Source: Neorhizobium sp. UBA7851 (GTDB lineage: Bacteria; Pseudomonadota; Alphaproteobacteria; Rhizobiales; Rhizobiaceae). From it: a stretch of DNA of 64,000 nucleotides. The stretch is taken from the NCBI GenBank assembly GCA_002500765.1, contig DLSX01000129.1, positions 44,404-108,403 on the forward strand. The letters run 5' to 3'. This document shows, one piece after another, positions 1 through 8,605 of the stretch (position 1 is the first letter of the stretch; each line of letters begins with the position of its first letter). Position numbers and translations under genes: made by a program. A model generated the notes under the pieces. The model was not told where the DNA came from. It saw only the letters and a list, made by a program, of their open reading frames with translations, and made no database searches.

Positions 1-239
1 AAGAATTGTCCGACTGGGCGGAGTTCGGCTTCCATGGCTTCTGGCGTCATGGCGCGCGCCGAACCGGCTATGCCGACGGCATCGAGTGCGCCGGCCATCG
101 CGAGGTGGCGGGACGAGGGAACGCCAAGGAAGAGGAATGCCTTCGCGCCCCTGCTGAAAAGTGTGGCCAGCGTATCCGTGGCGCCGGTGAAGTCGTCGCC
201 ATACCAACCGTAAAAGGGAGCGTTGATATAGGCACTCAT
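1..239 (-). CDS. Four-carbon acid sugar kinase (DUF1537/OtnK family), N-terminal part
   Basis: Only about the first 79 codons lie in the window; the gene runs off the left edge. The start ATG at 239 overlaps the stop of the upstream RuBisCO-like gene in an ATGA arrangement, so the two are probably translationally coupled. Near the N-terminus the reading shows GDDFTGATD, the nucleotide/substrate-site motif of the DUF1537 kinases. Members of this family phosphorylate small sugar acids; one characterised member, 3-oxo-isoapionate kinase (OiaK), works together with a RuBisCO-like protein in D-apionate breakdown. The neighbour here makes that role plausible, but with only the N-terminus visible the substrate is inference. 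Confidence 0.8.
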   Translation of the reverse strand, partial: MSAYINAPFYGWYGDDFTGATDTLATLFSRGAKAFLFLGVPSSRHLAMAGALDAVGIAGSARAMTPEAMEAELRPVGQF

Positions 240-1507
240 GCGGCCTTACCGAAAAACTCCAGAGCCTTGCGAAGTGGCTCCGACGTGTCGGCGGCATCTT
301 CCAGCGTCATGCCATTCTTCATGGCATGAAAGGCCGCGCGGATACTTTCAATGCCTGCAGCGGGGCCGCCCGGGTGGCCCATGATGCCGCCGCCCGCCAT
401 GAACAGAAACTCGTCACCGCCCGCCGCCTTCCATGTGACAGGAACGGTGCCTGCCCATTGACCCGACGAAAAGGCGGGAAGCACGCGGTCGTCGGATTGT
501 TCGTCGAGTGGGGTCAGGCACATGGCCGTACTTTCGATGACCTCGCTGTTTTCCTGGGCGAATTTGCCGTCGAGGCCATGGACGTGCATGTGGTCGACGC
601 CGGCCAGCCGCCAGAGGACCTGATAGGCACCGAAGCCGATGCCGAGAACATCGCAACGCGACAAGGCGCCGAACCCGTTGCGATGGCCGTGCAGCGCCAG
701 ATCGGTGGAACGTCGAAGCGTCTCGACTGCGGAAAAGCCGCACCAGTTGAGATTGGCCATCACACAGGTGCCGCCTTCGCTTGCGACCAGATCGGCATGG
801 CGGCGCATGGCATCCGTTTCGTCGGTAATGTTGAAAGCGATCATGACGCGCCGCCCGAGCCTGTCCTCCGCGCGCTTGACCGCTGCCATGACGGCAGGGA
901 TGCGTTTGGCCAGGGGTGCGTGGACCGGATTGGCGGAAATCTCGTCATCCTTGATGAAATCGACGCCGGCATCGCAGAGCCGCCCCACCAGCTTCGCCGT
1001 ATCGTCCGCGGTCAATCCCACATTCGGCTTGATGATCGAGCCAATCATCGGTCCTTCGGCAACGCCCGTCAGCCTGCGCGTGCCGGCAATGCCCTGTTTC
1101 GGCAAGAGGTATCGTCGGCGCCAGGAGGCCGGCAGGGTTAGGTTTTCCAGCCGAAGACCTGTGACCTCGCCGAGATCATAGAGATTGCCGGCAACCGTCG
1201 AGGCGAGTGCCGCAAGATTGATGCCGATATTGTCGATCGGAAAACGGATACTCACGGTTGCTCGATGCGGCCTGGCGGTGATGCCACGGCGAATAAGCCA
1301 GGCGCTCGGCAGTGTCGGGTGGTCGATCTCCCCCAAGTCGACCACCCCGAGCACCTCCGCACGCGCGCGGGCGCGCAGATCGTCCGTTTCTCCCTCGACA
1401 CGGATGAACGTGCCGGAGGACTGCTCCCCGGCCATGATCTCTGCCACTTTCTCGAGAGGAAGCGGTGTCTCTATCAGGTAATCCGCCGTAAAATGCGTAT
1501 CCGTCAC
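236..1507 (-). CDS. RuBisCO-like protein (form IV large-subunit homologue)
   Basis: The 423-residue protein has the RuBisCO large-chain fold signature. K160 sits in IIKPNVGL, the position of RuBisCO K175, with the second Lys replaced by Asn. K186, D188 and E189 in FIKDDE match the carbamylated Lys and the metal ligands. HVHGLDGKF places K315 where loop-6 K334 would be, and GGGIMGHPGG matches the phosphate-binding glycines. It is therefore likely catalytically active on a phosphorylated sugar acid, not a CO2-fixing enzyme. In characterised systems an RLP (OiaX) cleaves 3-oxo-isoapionate 4-phosphate made by a DUF1537 kinase, and such a kinase follows immediately (4-bp overlap). Upstream are a VOC gene 7 bp away and a TRAP binding protein. 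Family assignment is firm; the exact substrate is inferred from context. Confidence 0.88.
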   Translation of the reverse strand: MTDTHFTADYLIETPLPLEKVAEIMAGEQSSGTFIRVEGETDDLRARARAEVLGVVDLGEIDHPTLPSAWLIRRGITARPHRATVSIRFPIDNIGINLAALASTVAGNLYDLGEVTGLRLENLTLPASWRRRYLLPKQGIAGTRRLTGVAEGPMIGSIIKPNVGLTADDTAKLVGRLCDAGVDFIKDDEISANPVHAPLAKRIPAVMAAVKRAEDRLGRRVMIAFNITDETDAMRRHADLVASEGGTCVMANLNWCGFSAVETLRRSTDLALHGHRNGFGALSRCDVLGIGFGAYQVLWRLAGVDHMHVHGLDGKFAQENSEVIESTAMCLTPLDEQSDDRVLPAFSSGQWAGTVPVTWKAAGGDEFLFMAGGGIMGHPGGPAAGIESIRAAFHAMKNGMTLEDAADTSEPLRKALEFFGKAA

Positions 1508-1514
1508 GGGAACC

Positions 1515-2054
1515 TCAGATCTTCGAGAGGTCGGGGAAGGGGCGAACCGGGATGCTGCCGTCCCAGTCTTCCGACGCCCTGCGTATCGCGTCGAACATGC
1601 GACCCTTCGGACCTGCGACTTCCGACAGTTCGATGACGGTGCCGGGATGGTAATGCGTATCGAAATAGACGAAGCGGCCGTTCTCGCCGACTTCGCCTTC
1701 CATCACCACCTTGAAGCCCTGCGTCGTCAACCGATCGAGGTCTGCATCGAAAGTGTCCGTCCAGTAGGCGACATGCTGCAGGCCGCGATGTCCTGCGTCG
1801 CGAAAGTCCTTGTACATCGAAGGTACATCGTTACGGGTCTGGATCAGCTCGACCTGCAACTCGCCGGAATTGGCCAGCGCCACGGAATTGTGCGGCTCGT
1901 AGCTTTGGCCGAGATAGCGGTAGTTCACGATCGGAACCCGCTCTTTGTAGAAAAACGGGCCGACGCCAAGCGTATCGCTCCAGTATTGCATCGCCGCTTC
2001 GATATCATCCACGACATAACCCGCCTGGCGGATTTTTCCAAAAAAACGGCTCAT
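1515..2054 (-). CDS. VOC (glyoxalase/epimerase superfamily) metalloprotein
   Basis: This 179-residue protein has two beta-alpha-beta-beta-beta repeats typical of the vicinal-oxygen-chelate fold. The first repeat starts at AGYVVDDIEAAMQYW and includes QVELIQ; the second includes LQHVAYWT and VIELSE, which give the expected His/Glu metal ligands. The arrangement resembles methylmalonyl-CoA epimerase and glyoxalase-like isomerases. It lies between dctP and the RuBisCO-like gene, with only 7 bp to the latter, so it is probably an isomerase or epimerase of the same sugar-acid pathway. A dioxygenase or resistance protein is possible from the fold alone; the operon argues for metabolism. Confidence 0.75.
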   Translation of the reverse strand: MSRFFGKIRQAGYVVDDIEAAMQYWSDTLGVGPFFYKERVPIVNYRYLGQSYEPHNSVALANSGELQVELIQTRNDVPSMYKDFRDAGHRGLQHVAYWTDTFDADLDRLTTQGFKVVMEGEVGENGRFVYFDTHYHPGTVIELSEVAGPKGRMFDAIRRASEDWDGSIPVRPFPDLSKI

Positions 2055-2092
2055 CTGATGTCTTGCTCGTAATTCTGATTGAAATTGATGGG

Positions 2093-2116
2093 GGCGGCAG
2101 GCGTTTGCCCGCCGCC
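2093..2116 (-). other. Intercistronic hairpin after dctP
   Basis: GGCGGC pairs with GCCGCC, and an inner GGC/GCC continues the stem across one A-C mismatch around a GTTT loop. It lies 14 bp past the dctP stop, before the VOC gene on the same strand. There is no T-run, so it is more likely an mRNA 3'-end stabiliser or partial attenuator than a full terminator. Confidence 0.5.
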
Positions 2117-2129
2117 GTATATCTCAGGA

Positions 2130-3152
2130 TCAGGCGAGTGAGCCGACGACGCTTTCGAGCGCGCCCCAGGCTTCGTCGCCGAATTCCTTGCTCCACTTGG
2201 AATAGAAGCCGCCCGTCTTCAGCTTGGCGCGGAATGTCTCCGTCTCGACCTTGTTGAACGTCATGCCGGCTTTCTCGAGATCTGCCTGCACGCCAGCATT
2301 CAGCGCGGCTATATCCTGGCGCTGCTGCAGTCCGGCTTCGTTGATCGCGCGCGCCACGATCGTCTTGATGTCATCCTTCAGATCGGACCACTGCCGGCCA
2401 TTGGCGATGAACCAGTAGCCATCCCAGATATGGTTGGAGAGCGCGCAGTTTTGCTGCACTTCGTAGAGTTTCGCGACCTGGATGATCGGCAGCGGGTTCT
2501 CCTGGGCATCGACCACCTTTGTCTGCAGGGCAGAATAGACTTCACTGAACTGCAGGCTGGTCGGCGATGCGCCGAGAGCGGAGAACATGTCGACCGAAAG
2601 CGGGCTTACCGGTACACGGATCTTCAGGCCCTGCATGCCGTCGGCATTGGTGATCGCATTGCCACTGGTGGTCGTCTGGCGGAAGCCGTTGTCCCACATG
2701 GTTTCCAGCGCATAGAGGCGCGAACCCTCGATCTTGTTGCGCACGAGCTTGCCGACGGGGCCATCCATCGCCTTCCATACCTGTGCATAATCCTTGAAAG
2801 CGAAGCCGACGGCATTGAGAGCCGCAGTCGGCACAAGCGTAGCGATGACGAGCGAGGAAGGCGTGAAAAAGGTAAGCGCGCCACCGCGAACCTGCGACAG
2901 CATATCGGTGTCGCCGCCAAGCTGGTTTGCCGGAAAGATCAGCATCTCCACCTTGCCGTCGGTTTCCTTCGCGATCCGGTCGGCGGCTTCCTTGGCACGG
3001 ATGTTCAGCGGATGGCTGAGCGGCAGGTTGTTGCCATAGCGGAGCTGGATTTCAGCTGCTCCGGCAAGGCGCGGAATGGAAAATACGGCGCCCGCTGCCG
3101 GTGCGGCGGCCAGCCCCTTGAGGAGCGTGCGGCGGCTCAATGTCGTTGTCAT
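2130..3152 (-). CDS. dctP: TRAP transporter periplasmic binding protein (DctP family)
   Basis: The 340-residue protein opens with a twin-arginine-type signal (RRTLLKG followed by a hydrophobic Ala-rich stretch ending near LAGAAE), so it is probably exported folded by Tat. The mature part has DctP-family features, including YGNNLPLSHPLN near the N-terminus and the LKIRVPVSP and QENPLP segments around the carboxylate-binding Arg. It would capture an organic or sugar acid in the periplasm and hand it to the fused DctQM protein encoded divergently at 4.4 kb. The start has a good ribosome site (GGAGGGAACAG). First gene of the leftward RLP operon; ligand not deducible. Confidence 0.92.
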   Translation of the reverse strand: MTTTLSRRTLLKGLAAAPAAGAVFSIPRLAGAAEIQLRYGNNLPLSHPLNIRAKEAADRIAKETDGKVEMLIFPANQLGGDTDMLSQVRGGALTFFTPSSLVIATLVPTAALNAVGFAFKDYAQVWKAMDGPVGKLVRNKIEGSRLYALETMWDNGFRQTTTSGNAITNADGMQGLKIRVPVSPLSVDMFSALGASPTSLQFSEVYSALQTKVVDAQENPLPIIQVAKLYEVQQNCALSNHIWDGYWFIANGRQWSDLKDDIKTIVARAINEAGLQQRQDIAALNAGVQADLEKAGMTFNKVETETFRAKLKTGGFYSKWSKEFGDEAWGALESVVGSLA

Positions 3153-3199
3153 CTGTTCCCTCCCTTATGAAAAAAGTCTCTTCCCATTGACGAAAATCA

Positions 3200-3213
3200 A
3201 TCATATGAATGAT
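3200..3213. promoter_or_regulatory. Candidate LacI-type operator between dctP and lacI
   Basis: ATCAT-ATGA-ATGAT is an inverted repeat with TCATATGA at its heart. It sits in the 100-bp divergent region between dctP and the LacI regulator, where an autoregulatory site would be expected. It is AT-rich and short, so chance is not excluded. Confidence 0.3.
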
Positions 3214-3253
3214 GAAGTCAAACGTGAAATATGATGTAATTTGATGTGTTTCG

Positions 3254-4312
3254 ATGCTGTTAGAACCAACTGAACAGTCTGAGATCAGCCGGCGCCCGAC
3301 AATTGTCGATGTCGCCCAGCATGCCGGCGTGTCGACGGCGACGGTCGATCGTGTGCTGAACGGGCGCCAGGGTGTTCGTGCGCCGACGGTGCAGCGCGTG
3401 ATGCGATCGGCCGCGCAACTTGGATATGTCGAAGGCGATCTGCTGGGGGAAGCCGTGGCGCCTGCGACGGCAAACATCTCGTTCCTGCTTCCGGCCGGCA
3501 CGAACCGTTATCTCACTCATCTCGGCAAACTGGTTGTCGAGCAGACACCGCTTTTCCAGAAGAACGGCATCAAGCCGACAGTCGAATACATCAAGAGCTT
3601 CAGCCCGGATGCGCTGGCCGCTGCAATGTTGAGGCATGGAAAATCCGCCGACGGCATCGCGTTCATGGCACTCGAACATCCGACGGTGCGCGAAGCGGTC
3701 AATCGTCTGGCGGAAAAGGGCGTGCCAACGATAACGCTGATCTCCGACATCGCCAATGCCCAGCGCTCGATGTATCTCGGTCTCGACAATCGGTCGATCG
3801 GGCGGCTGGCCGGATATCTGATCGCGCGGTTTGTGGGCAATGCACCGGCCAAGGTCGCGATGATCGCGGGGAGCCTGAGCTACAGGGCTCATGAGGAACG
3901 CGAGATGGGCTTTCTTCATGTTCTGCAGGAAGGTCATCCGAATATCGAGGTCGTCGGCATCCGTGAGGGGCATGACGACGAAGCGCTCAATTACCGGCAG
4001 ATGCGGATGTTGCTGAGCCAGCATCCGGATCTTGCCGGCATCTACAACATTGGCGGCGGCGCGAGCGGTGTCGGCAAGGCAATCAAGGATGCGCGGCGTG
4101 AACAATCCCTGGTCTTCATCGGCCATGGCCTGACGCCGGATACCCGCGCGTTCCTGATCGACGGCACCATGGATGCTGTGATTACCCAGAACCCCGGTGA
4201 GACGATCAATCGCGCTATCCGGGCCTTCAACAATCTACGAGAAGGCAGGCCTGCGGAAGAGGATATCGACCCGCTGCGCAGCGAGGTGATCTTCCGGGAG
4301 AACCTGCCGTGA
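3254..4312 (+). CDS. LacI family transcriptional regulator of the TRAP/RLP cassette
   Basis: The 352-residue protein has a LacI-type helix-turn-helix at about residues 15-60 (IVDVAQHAGVSTATVDRVL, followed by a hinge-like AQLGYVEGD). A periplasmic-binding-protein-like sensor domain follows. It is divergent from dctP and directly upstream of dctQM, so it most likely controls both arms in response to the imported sugar acid or a catabolite. No clear Shine-Dalgarno sequence precedes the ATG at 3254, and no better downstream start exists before the HTH. Confidence 0.9.
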   Translation: MLLEPTEQSEISRRPTIVDVAQHAGVSTATVDRVLNGRQGVRAPTVQRVMRSAAQLGYVEGDLLGEAVAPATANISFLLPAGTNRYLTHLGKLVVEQTPLFQKNGIKPTVEYIKSFSPDALAAAMLRHGKSADGIAFMALEHPTVREAVNRLAEKGVPTITLISDIANAQRSMYLGLDNRSIGRLAGYLIARFVGNAPAKVAMIAGSLSYRAHEEREMGFLHVLQEGHPNIEVVGIREGHDDEALNYRQMRMLLSQHPDLAGIYNIGGGASGVGKAIKDARREQSLVFIGHGLTPDTRAFLIDGTMDAVITQNPGETINRAIRAFNNLREGRPAEEDIDPLRSEVIFRENLP

Positions 4313-4390
4313 AAGTGCATTAGACCCGGACCACGCTTAAGCCTGGAGGAGGCGGAGTTGGCGGTCCGGTTGCCATTGAGGAGGAGAGAG

Positions 4391-6256
4391 ATGGCGATGA
4401 GTTCCGAAGTGTTGGACGACCTGCCGGCGATGGAGCTTCAGCAGTCGGTGCCGGGCTCGCGTTGGATGCGGCCGGTCGAGATTATCTGTGCGGCTCTGCT
4501 GACATTCATCATCACGATCCTGCTGGTCGGCGTGACCGCACGCTATGTGTTCTCCTCGCCGCTCATCTGGGTGGATGAAAGCGCATCCTTCGCCTTTCTC
4601 TGGTTTGCCATGCTTGGCGCGGCGATCGCCATCGACCGGCATGAACATCTGCGCCTGACGGTCTTTCTGCATCTCCTCGATGAACGGAAACAGGCATTCG
4701 TCGCGACTGTCGGTCTGCTTCTCACCGCTGTTTTCCTCGGCAGCCTGCTTTATCCCGCGTTCGATTACGCGATTGAGGAGAGCTATGTCACATCTGCGTC
4801 TCTGCTGATCCCGATGAGCTACCGCGCTTCGGCACTGCCCGTCGGATTGACGCTCATGCTGGCGACCGTCATCCTCCATGGGGTGCGCATCGGTAACGCC
4901 CGGATGTTGATCGGCGCAGCGGTTCTGGTTGGAGCCGCCGGGGGCGCTCTTTTTGCGTTGGAGCCGGTATTCGCCTATTTCGGCAACTGGAATATCGTCA
5001 TTTTTCTCGTCTTCGGCGTGGGCCTGTTATTGGCCATGGGCGTGCCGATCGCTTTCTGTTTCGGTCTCGGGGCGCTTTCCTTCCTGACCTTCACCACCTC
5101 CATGCCGACCTTCGTCATCATTGGGCGCATGGATGAGGGCATGTCCAGCATCATCCTTCTTTCTGTTCCAATCTTCGTCCTTCTCGGTTGCGTGCTGGAT
5201 GCGACGGGCATGGGCAAGGCGATCGTCGAAGTGCTCGCCTCGCTGCTCGGTCATGTGAAAGCCGGCATGTCCTATGTGCTGCTAGGCTCCATGTTTCTCG
5301 TCTCGGGCATTTCGGGATCCAAGGTCTCCGATATGGCGACGGTTGCGCCGGCGCTGTTTCCGGAGATGAAACGGCGTGGCCACAAACCGCCGGAAATGAT
5401 CGCGCTACTTGCGACCGGCGCCGCAATGGCGGAAACCGTTCCGCCTTCGATCGTGCTGATCGTGCTCGGCTCGACCGCAGGTGTCTCGATTGCCGGCTTG
5501 TTCACCTCCGGCTTTGCCATTGCCATGGTCCTGCTGCTGGTGCTGGCCGTTCTCGCCCGATGGAAATCAAGGCATGAATCGATGGAAGGCGTCAGGCGAG
5601 CCTCCGTCAAAACGGTCTGGAAGGCGGTCGTCATCGCGGCGCCGGCCCTGCTTTTGCCTTTCCTCATTCGTAGTGCCGTTGGCGGCGGCGTGGCAACTGC
5701 AACCGAAGTCTCCACTATAGCTGTCCTCTATGCACTGATTATCGGTGCGACACTTTATGGCGGCATCAGCCTCAAGAAACTCTACAGCATGCTGGTCGAG
5801 ACTGCGGCCTTGTCCGGCGCGATCCTGATCATTCTCGGCTGCGCTTCGGCAATGGCATGGGCGCTCACCCAGACGGGCTTTGCCTTCAAGCTGGCACAAG
5901 CGGTAACCGATCTTCCCGGTGGCTGGCTGACCTTCATGGGCGTAACCGTCCTGATCTTCATGGTGCTCGGCTGCGTGCTGGAAGGCCTTCCGGCGATCGT
6001 GCTGATGGCACCGATCATGTTTCCGATCGCCAAGACCCTCGGCATCAACGACGTGCACTACTCGATGGTTGTCGTCACCGCGATGAATGTCGGGTTGATC
6101 GCACCGCCGATCGGCATCGGTTTCTATATCGCCTGCAAGATCGGGGGCGTTGCGCCGGACGAGGCAATGAGGGCAATCTGGCCTTATATCGGGGCACTGC
6201 TCATAGGTCTCTTCCTGATCGCTGTGTTCCCGATCCTGTCTACTGCATTTCTTTAG
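4391..6256 (+). CDS. dctQM: TRAP transporter fused small and large permease (DctQM)
   Basis: The protein has about 621 residues. The N-terminal part (about 30-190) has the four helices of a DctQ small subunit, including the WVDESASFAFLW segment. After a linker, a 12-helix DctM domain runs to the C-terminus, with typical VSGISGSKVSDMA and APPIGIGFYIACKIGG signatures. Fusion of Q and M is common in TRAP systems. The ATG at 4391 is preferred because AGGAGGAGAG lies just upstream; a TTG at 4358 in frame would add 11 residues. It lies 78 bp downstream of lacI. It works with DctP (2130-3152) in sodium-driven uptake. Confidence 0.93.
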   Translation: MAMSSEVLDDLPAMELQQSVPGSRWMRPVEIICAALLTFIITILLVGVTARYVFSSPLIWVDESASFAFLWFAMLGAAIAIDRHEHLRLTVFLHLLDERKQAFVATVGLLLTAVFLGSLLYPAFDYAIEESYVTSASLLIPMSYRASALPVGLTLMLATVILHGVRIGNARMLIGAAVLVGAAGGALFALEPVFAYFGNWNIVIFLVFGVGLLLAMGVPIAFCFGLGALSFLTFTTSMPTFVIIGRMDEGMSSIILLSVPIFVLLGCVLDATGMGKAIVEVLASLLGHVKAGMSYVLLGSMFLVSGISGSKVSDMATVAPALFPEMKRRGHKPPEMIALLATGAAMAETVPPSIVLIVLGSTAGVSIAGLFTSGFAIAMVLLLVLAVLARWKSRHESMEGVRRASVKTVWKAVVIAAPALLLPFLIRSAVGGGVATATEVSTIAVLYALIIGATLYGGISLKKLYSMLVETAALSGAILIILGCASAMAWALTQTGFAFKLAQAVTDLPGGWLTFMGVTVLIFMVLGCVLEGLPAIVLMAPIMFPIAKTLGINDVHYSMVVVTAMNVGLIAPPIGIGFYIACKIGGVAPDEAMRAIWPYIGALLIGLFLIAVFPILSTAFL

Positions 6257-6361
6257 CTGAGCGGGCAGCGCGTCAGTAAATGTAAGAAAATGCTCTACCT
6301 TTGCGGACATGATATCGCAGGCCGAAGGCACTTCAGCGCATAAATCCCTCGCACGAAGTCT

Positions 6362-6410
6362 AAAAAAACAATCGGTTGCTGCAGCGCCTTTCGACGCTGC
6401 AGCGGCCGAT
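6362..6410 (-). terminator. Rho-independent terminator of the dienelactone-hydrolase gene
   Basis: Reading the minus strand, ATCGG/CCGAT outer and GCTGCAGCG/CGCTGCAGC inner arms form a long stem with a small internal loop. It is followed by TTGTTTTTTTAG. It lies about 30 bp beyond the stop at 6442, a classic intrinsic terminator. Confidence 0.85.
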
Positions 6411-6441
6411 ATCCTCACTCAGCAGGGTCTGCCGAGGATGA

Positions 6442-7329
6442 CTATGCCAGATGTTGCCTGAACCAGTCGATCGTCCTATCCCAAGCGAGAGTCGCTGCGG
6501 CCTCGTCATATCGCGGCGTCGAATCGTTGTGGAACCCGTGATTTGTCGCCGGATAAATGTATGCCTCATACCTCTTTTCGTTGGACTTGAGGGCAGCTTC
6601 ATAGGCGGGCCAGCCTTCGTTTACGCCAGTATCCAGCTCAGCGTAATGGATCAGTAGCGGCGCCTTGATGGATTTGACGCTGTCGGCGCTGGGCTGGCGG
6701 CCGTAGAACGGGACTGCGGCCGCAAGCTCCGGATAGGCAACAGCTGCCGCATTGGACACGCCGCCGCCATAACAGAAGCCGGTAATTCCGACCTTGCCGG
6801 TGGTCATGTCGCTTTCCATCAGGAACTCGATTGCGGCGAAGAAGTCATTCATCAGTTTTTGCGGATCTACCGTACGTTGAAGCTCGCGCCCCTTTTCATC
6901 ATTGCCGGGATATCCGCCGACGGAGCTGAGACCGTCGGGCGCCAAGGCAATGAAGCCGGCTTTCGCGACGCGACGGGCGACGTCCTCGATATAAGGATTG
7001 AGGCCTCTGTTTTCGTGAACGACGACAACTGCGGGAACCTTGTCGGTGGCCTTGGCCGGCCGGACGAGATATCCCCGCACATCGCCGTTTCCTTTCGGCG
7101 ATGAGTATGTGATGTACTCGGCGACAATCTCGGGATCGGTAAATTCAACCTGTGTCGCAAGCGCGTAGTTGGGGCTCATCGACGAAAGGATCGCCGCAGC
7201 AGTCAGCCCGCCGACAGCGAATTTCGCCGCCCTGTCGAGAAATTCACGTTTGGTGATACGACCATGAGCATAATAGTCATAAAGCTCAAGGAGTTCCTGG
7301 GGGAAATCTTTCGCAGTCAGTCGGGTCAT
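6442..7329 (-). CDS. Dienelactone hydrolase family protein (YghX-like)
   Basis: This 295-residue alpha/beta hydrolase has the Cys nucleophile in GFCYGGG, Glu in VVHENRG, Asp in AELDTG and His in NHGFHN, the Cys-His-Asp arrangement of carboxymethylenebutenolidases. Residues 1-60 carry an extra N-terminal region with a Tat-like [15 protein letters not shown] stretch, as in the YghX branch; whether it is exported is uncertain. Possible reactions include lactone or ester hydrolysis. It is a single-gene unit, with a ribosome site (AGAGGTGG) and its own terminator, next to but 128 bp from the enolase-superfamily operon. Confidence 0.85.
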   Translation of the reverse strand: MTRLTAKDFPQELLELYDYYAHGRITKREFLDRAAKFAVGGLTAAAILSSMSPNYALATQVEFTDPEIVAEYITYSSPKGNGDVRGYLVRPAKATDKVPAVVVVHENRGLNPYIEDVARRVAKAGFIALAPDGLSSVGGYPGNDEKGRELQRTVDPQKLMNDFFAAIEFLMESDMTTGKVGITGFCYGGGVSNAAAVAYPELAAAVPFYGRQPSADSVKSIKAPLLIHYAELDTGVNEGWPAYEAALKSNEKRYEAYIYPATNHGFHNDSTPRYDEAAATLAWDRTIDWFRQHLA

Positions 7330-7457
7330 GGCGCCACCTCTTGGTCAGATTTTCAATGTAATTCTACACATGCAGAAAACACCGTCCTTTCAAGATTTCG
7401 CGACGAACAGTGCGTGGCCGCCAAGGTACAGTCCGGCCGATGCAAGCGCGTCATGGA

Positions 7458-8600
7458 TCAACTTAAAGCAACATGATCGACCGTGAATGGCTCCAGCATC
7501 ACGGGCGAAAGGGTGATGCCGAGACCAGCCGACTGCGGGACCTCGATCGTTCCGCGCTGCGTGACCGTCGGACGGCCAGCCAAATCCAGAAGCGGGTTGG
7601 CCCCCACGTCGAATTCCATGAACGGAAACGGGCTCTGACCACCCGCTCGCTGAGGTGCCAATGTCGCCGTCAGATGCAAAGCTGCATGGAAATTGACGAC
7701 GCTGCCCCAAACGTGAGGGATAAATGCCCGGTGGTGCAGCTCTGCCAGAACTGCAACCTGGGACGTTCCGCTTAGCCCGGCGCAAATAGCAATATCGGGT
7801 TGGAGGACGTCGAATACGCCAGCATCAAGGAACGGGAGGAAGTCCGAAGGTGCTCCGAAGGTTTCACCTCCCGCGATTGCGCAACGCATATGCGAGCGAA
7901 CGAGCTGGTAGCCGGCCAAATCGCCCGGAGGAGCGGGTTCTTCGATCCACAGAGGGGCAACGTCTGCCAGACATTCATATGTCGCAATCGCATTGCGTGG
8001 CGTGATCGACTGGTTGAAGTCGATCATCAGGTCCGCATCGATACCTATCATGCTGCGCACCAGACGCGCGGCTTTGGCGTCGTCGAAGGCACTATATCCG
8101 CTGCGCAGCTTTATCGATTTGAAGCCTGCTGCCAGATATCCCTCGACCTCCTTTTCGAAGTCTCGATAAGGGTGGCCATCAGGCTTGAAGAACGGTCCGC
8201 TGGCATAGGTCGTGACCTCACCCCGGCGGGCGCCTCCAATCAGTTCGTGAAGCGGGATATCCCGCTCGCGCGCGGCCAGGTCGTGGAGCGCCATGTCTAT
8301 CGCGGCGATCGCCATCGTCGCGACGCCACTTCTTGTTTCGAATGCCCGCATCATGTCCTGCCATATACGGCGGTAGTGCTGAGGGTTCTGGCCAAGAACC
8401 AACGGAGCAAGGTGCGTCTTGACCACGGAAGCCGCGGCCGCAGGCAGCGCCCAGGTTTCGCCCCAGCCCGAAAGATTACCGGCCACCACCTCGACGAGCA
8501 GAGTGTCTCGCCGATCGAAAAAGATCTTGGCATTGCCGATCGTTTCCGGGAGTTTTGCGCTCAGATGATAAAGACGGATTTCGGTGATCTTCACGGGCAT
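7458..8600 (-). CDS. Enolase-superfamily enzyme, mandelate racemase subgroup (sugar-acid dehydratase or racemase)
   Basis: The 380-residue protein has an N-terminal capping domain and a C-terminal barrel. Metal ligands are D194 (MIDFNQ), E220 (WIEEP) and E246 (GGETFG). Catalytic candidates are K164 in a K-L-R motif and the D269/H296 dyad (QPDIA, PHVWG), which places it in the mandelate racemase subgroup. The Arg in place of the second Lys of the usual KxK is seen in several dehydratases. The next gene, 5 bp upstream, is an MFS transporter of the anion:cation symporter type, so the substrate is probably an acid sugar. It cannot be named from sequence alone. Confidence 0.87.
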   Translation of the reverse strand: MPVKITEIRLYHLSAKLPETIGNAKIFFDRRDTLLVEVVAGNLSGWGETWALPAAAASVVKTHLAPLVLGQNPQHYRRIWQDMMRAFETRSGVATMAIAAIDMALHDLAARERDIPLHELIGGARRGEVTTYASGPFFKPDGHPYRDFEKEVEGYLAAGFKSIKLRSGYSAFDDAKAARLVRSMIGIDADLMIDFNQSITPRNAIATYECLADVAPLWIEEPAPPGDLAGYQLVRSHMRCAIAGGETFGAPSDFLPFLDAGVFDVLQPDIAICAGLSGTSQVAVLAELHHRAFIPHVWGSVVNFHAALHLTATLAPQRAGGQSPFPFMEFDVGANPLLDLAGRPTVTQRGTIEVPQSAGLGITLSPVMLEPFTVDHVALS

Positions 8601-8605
8601 GCTCC

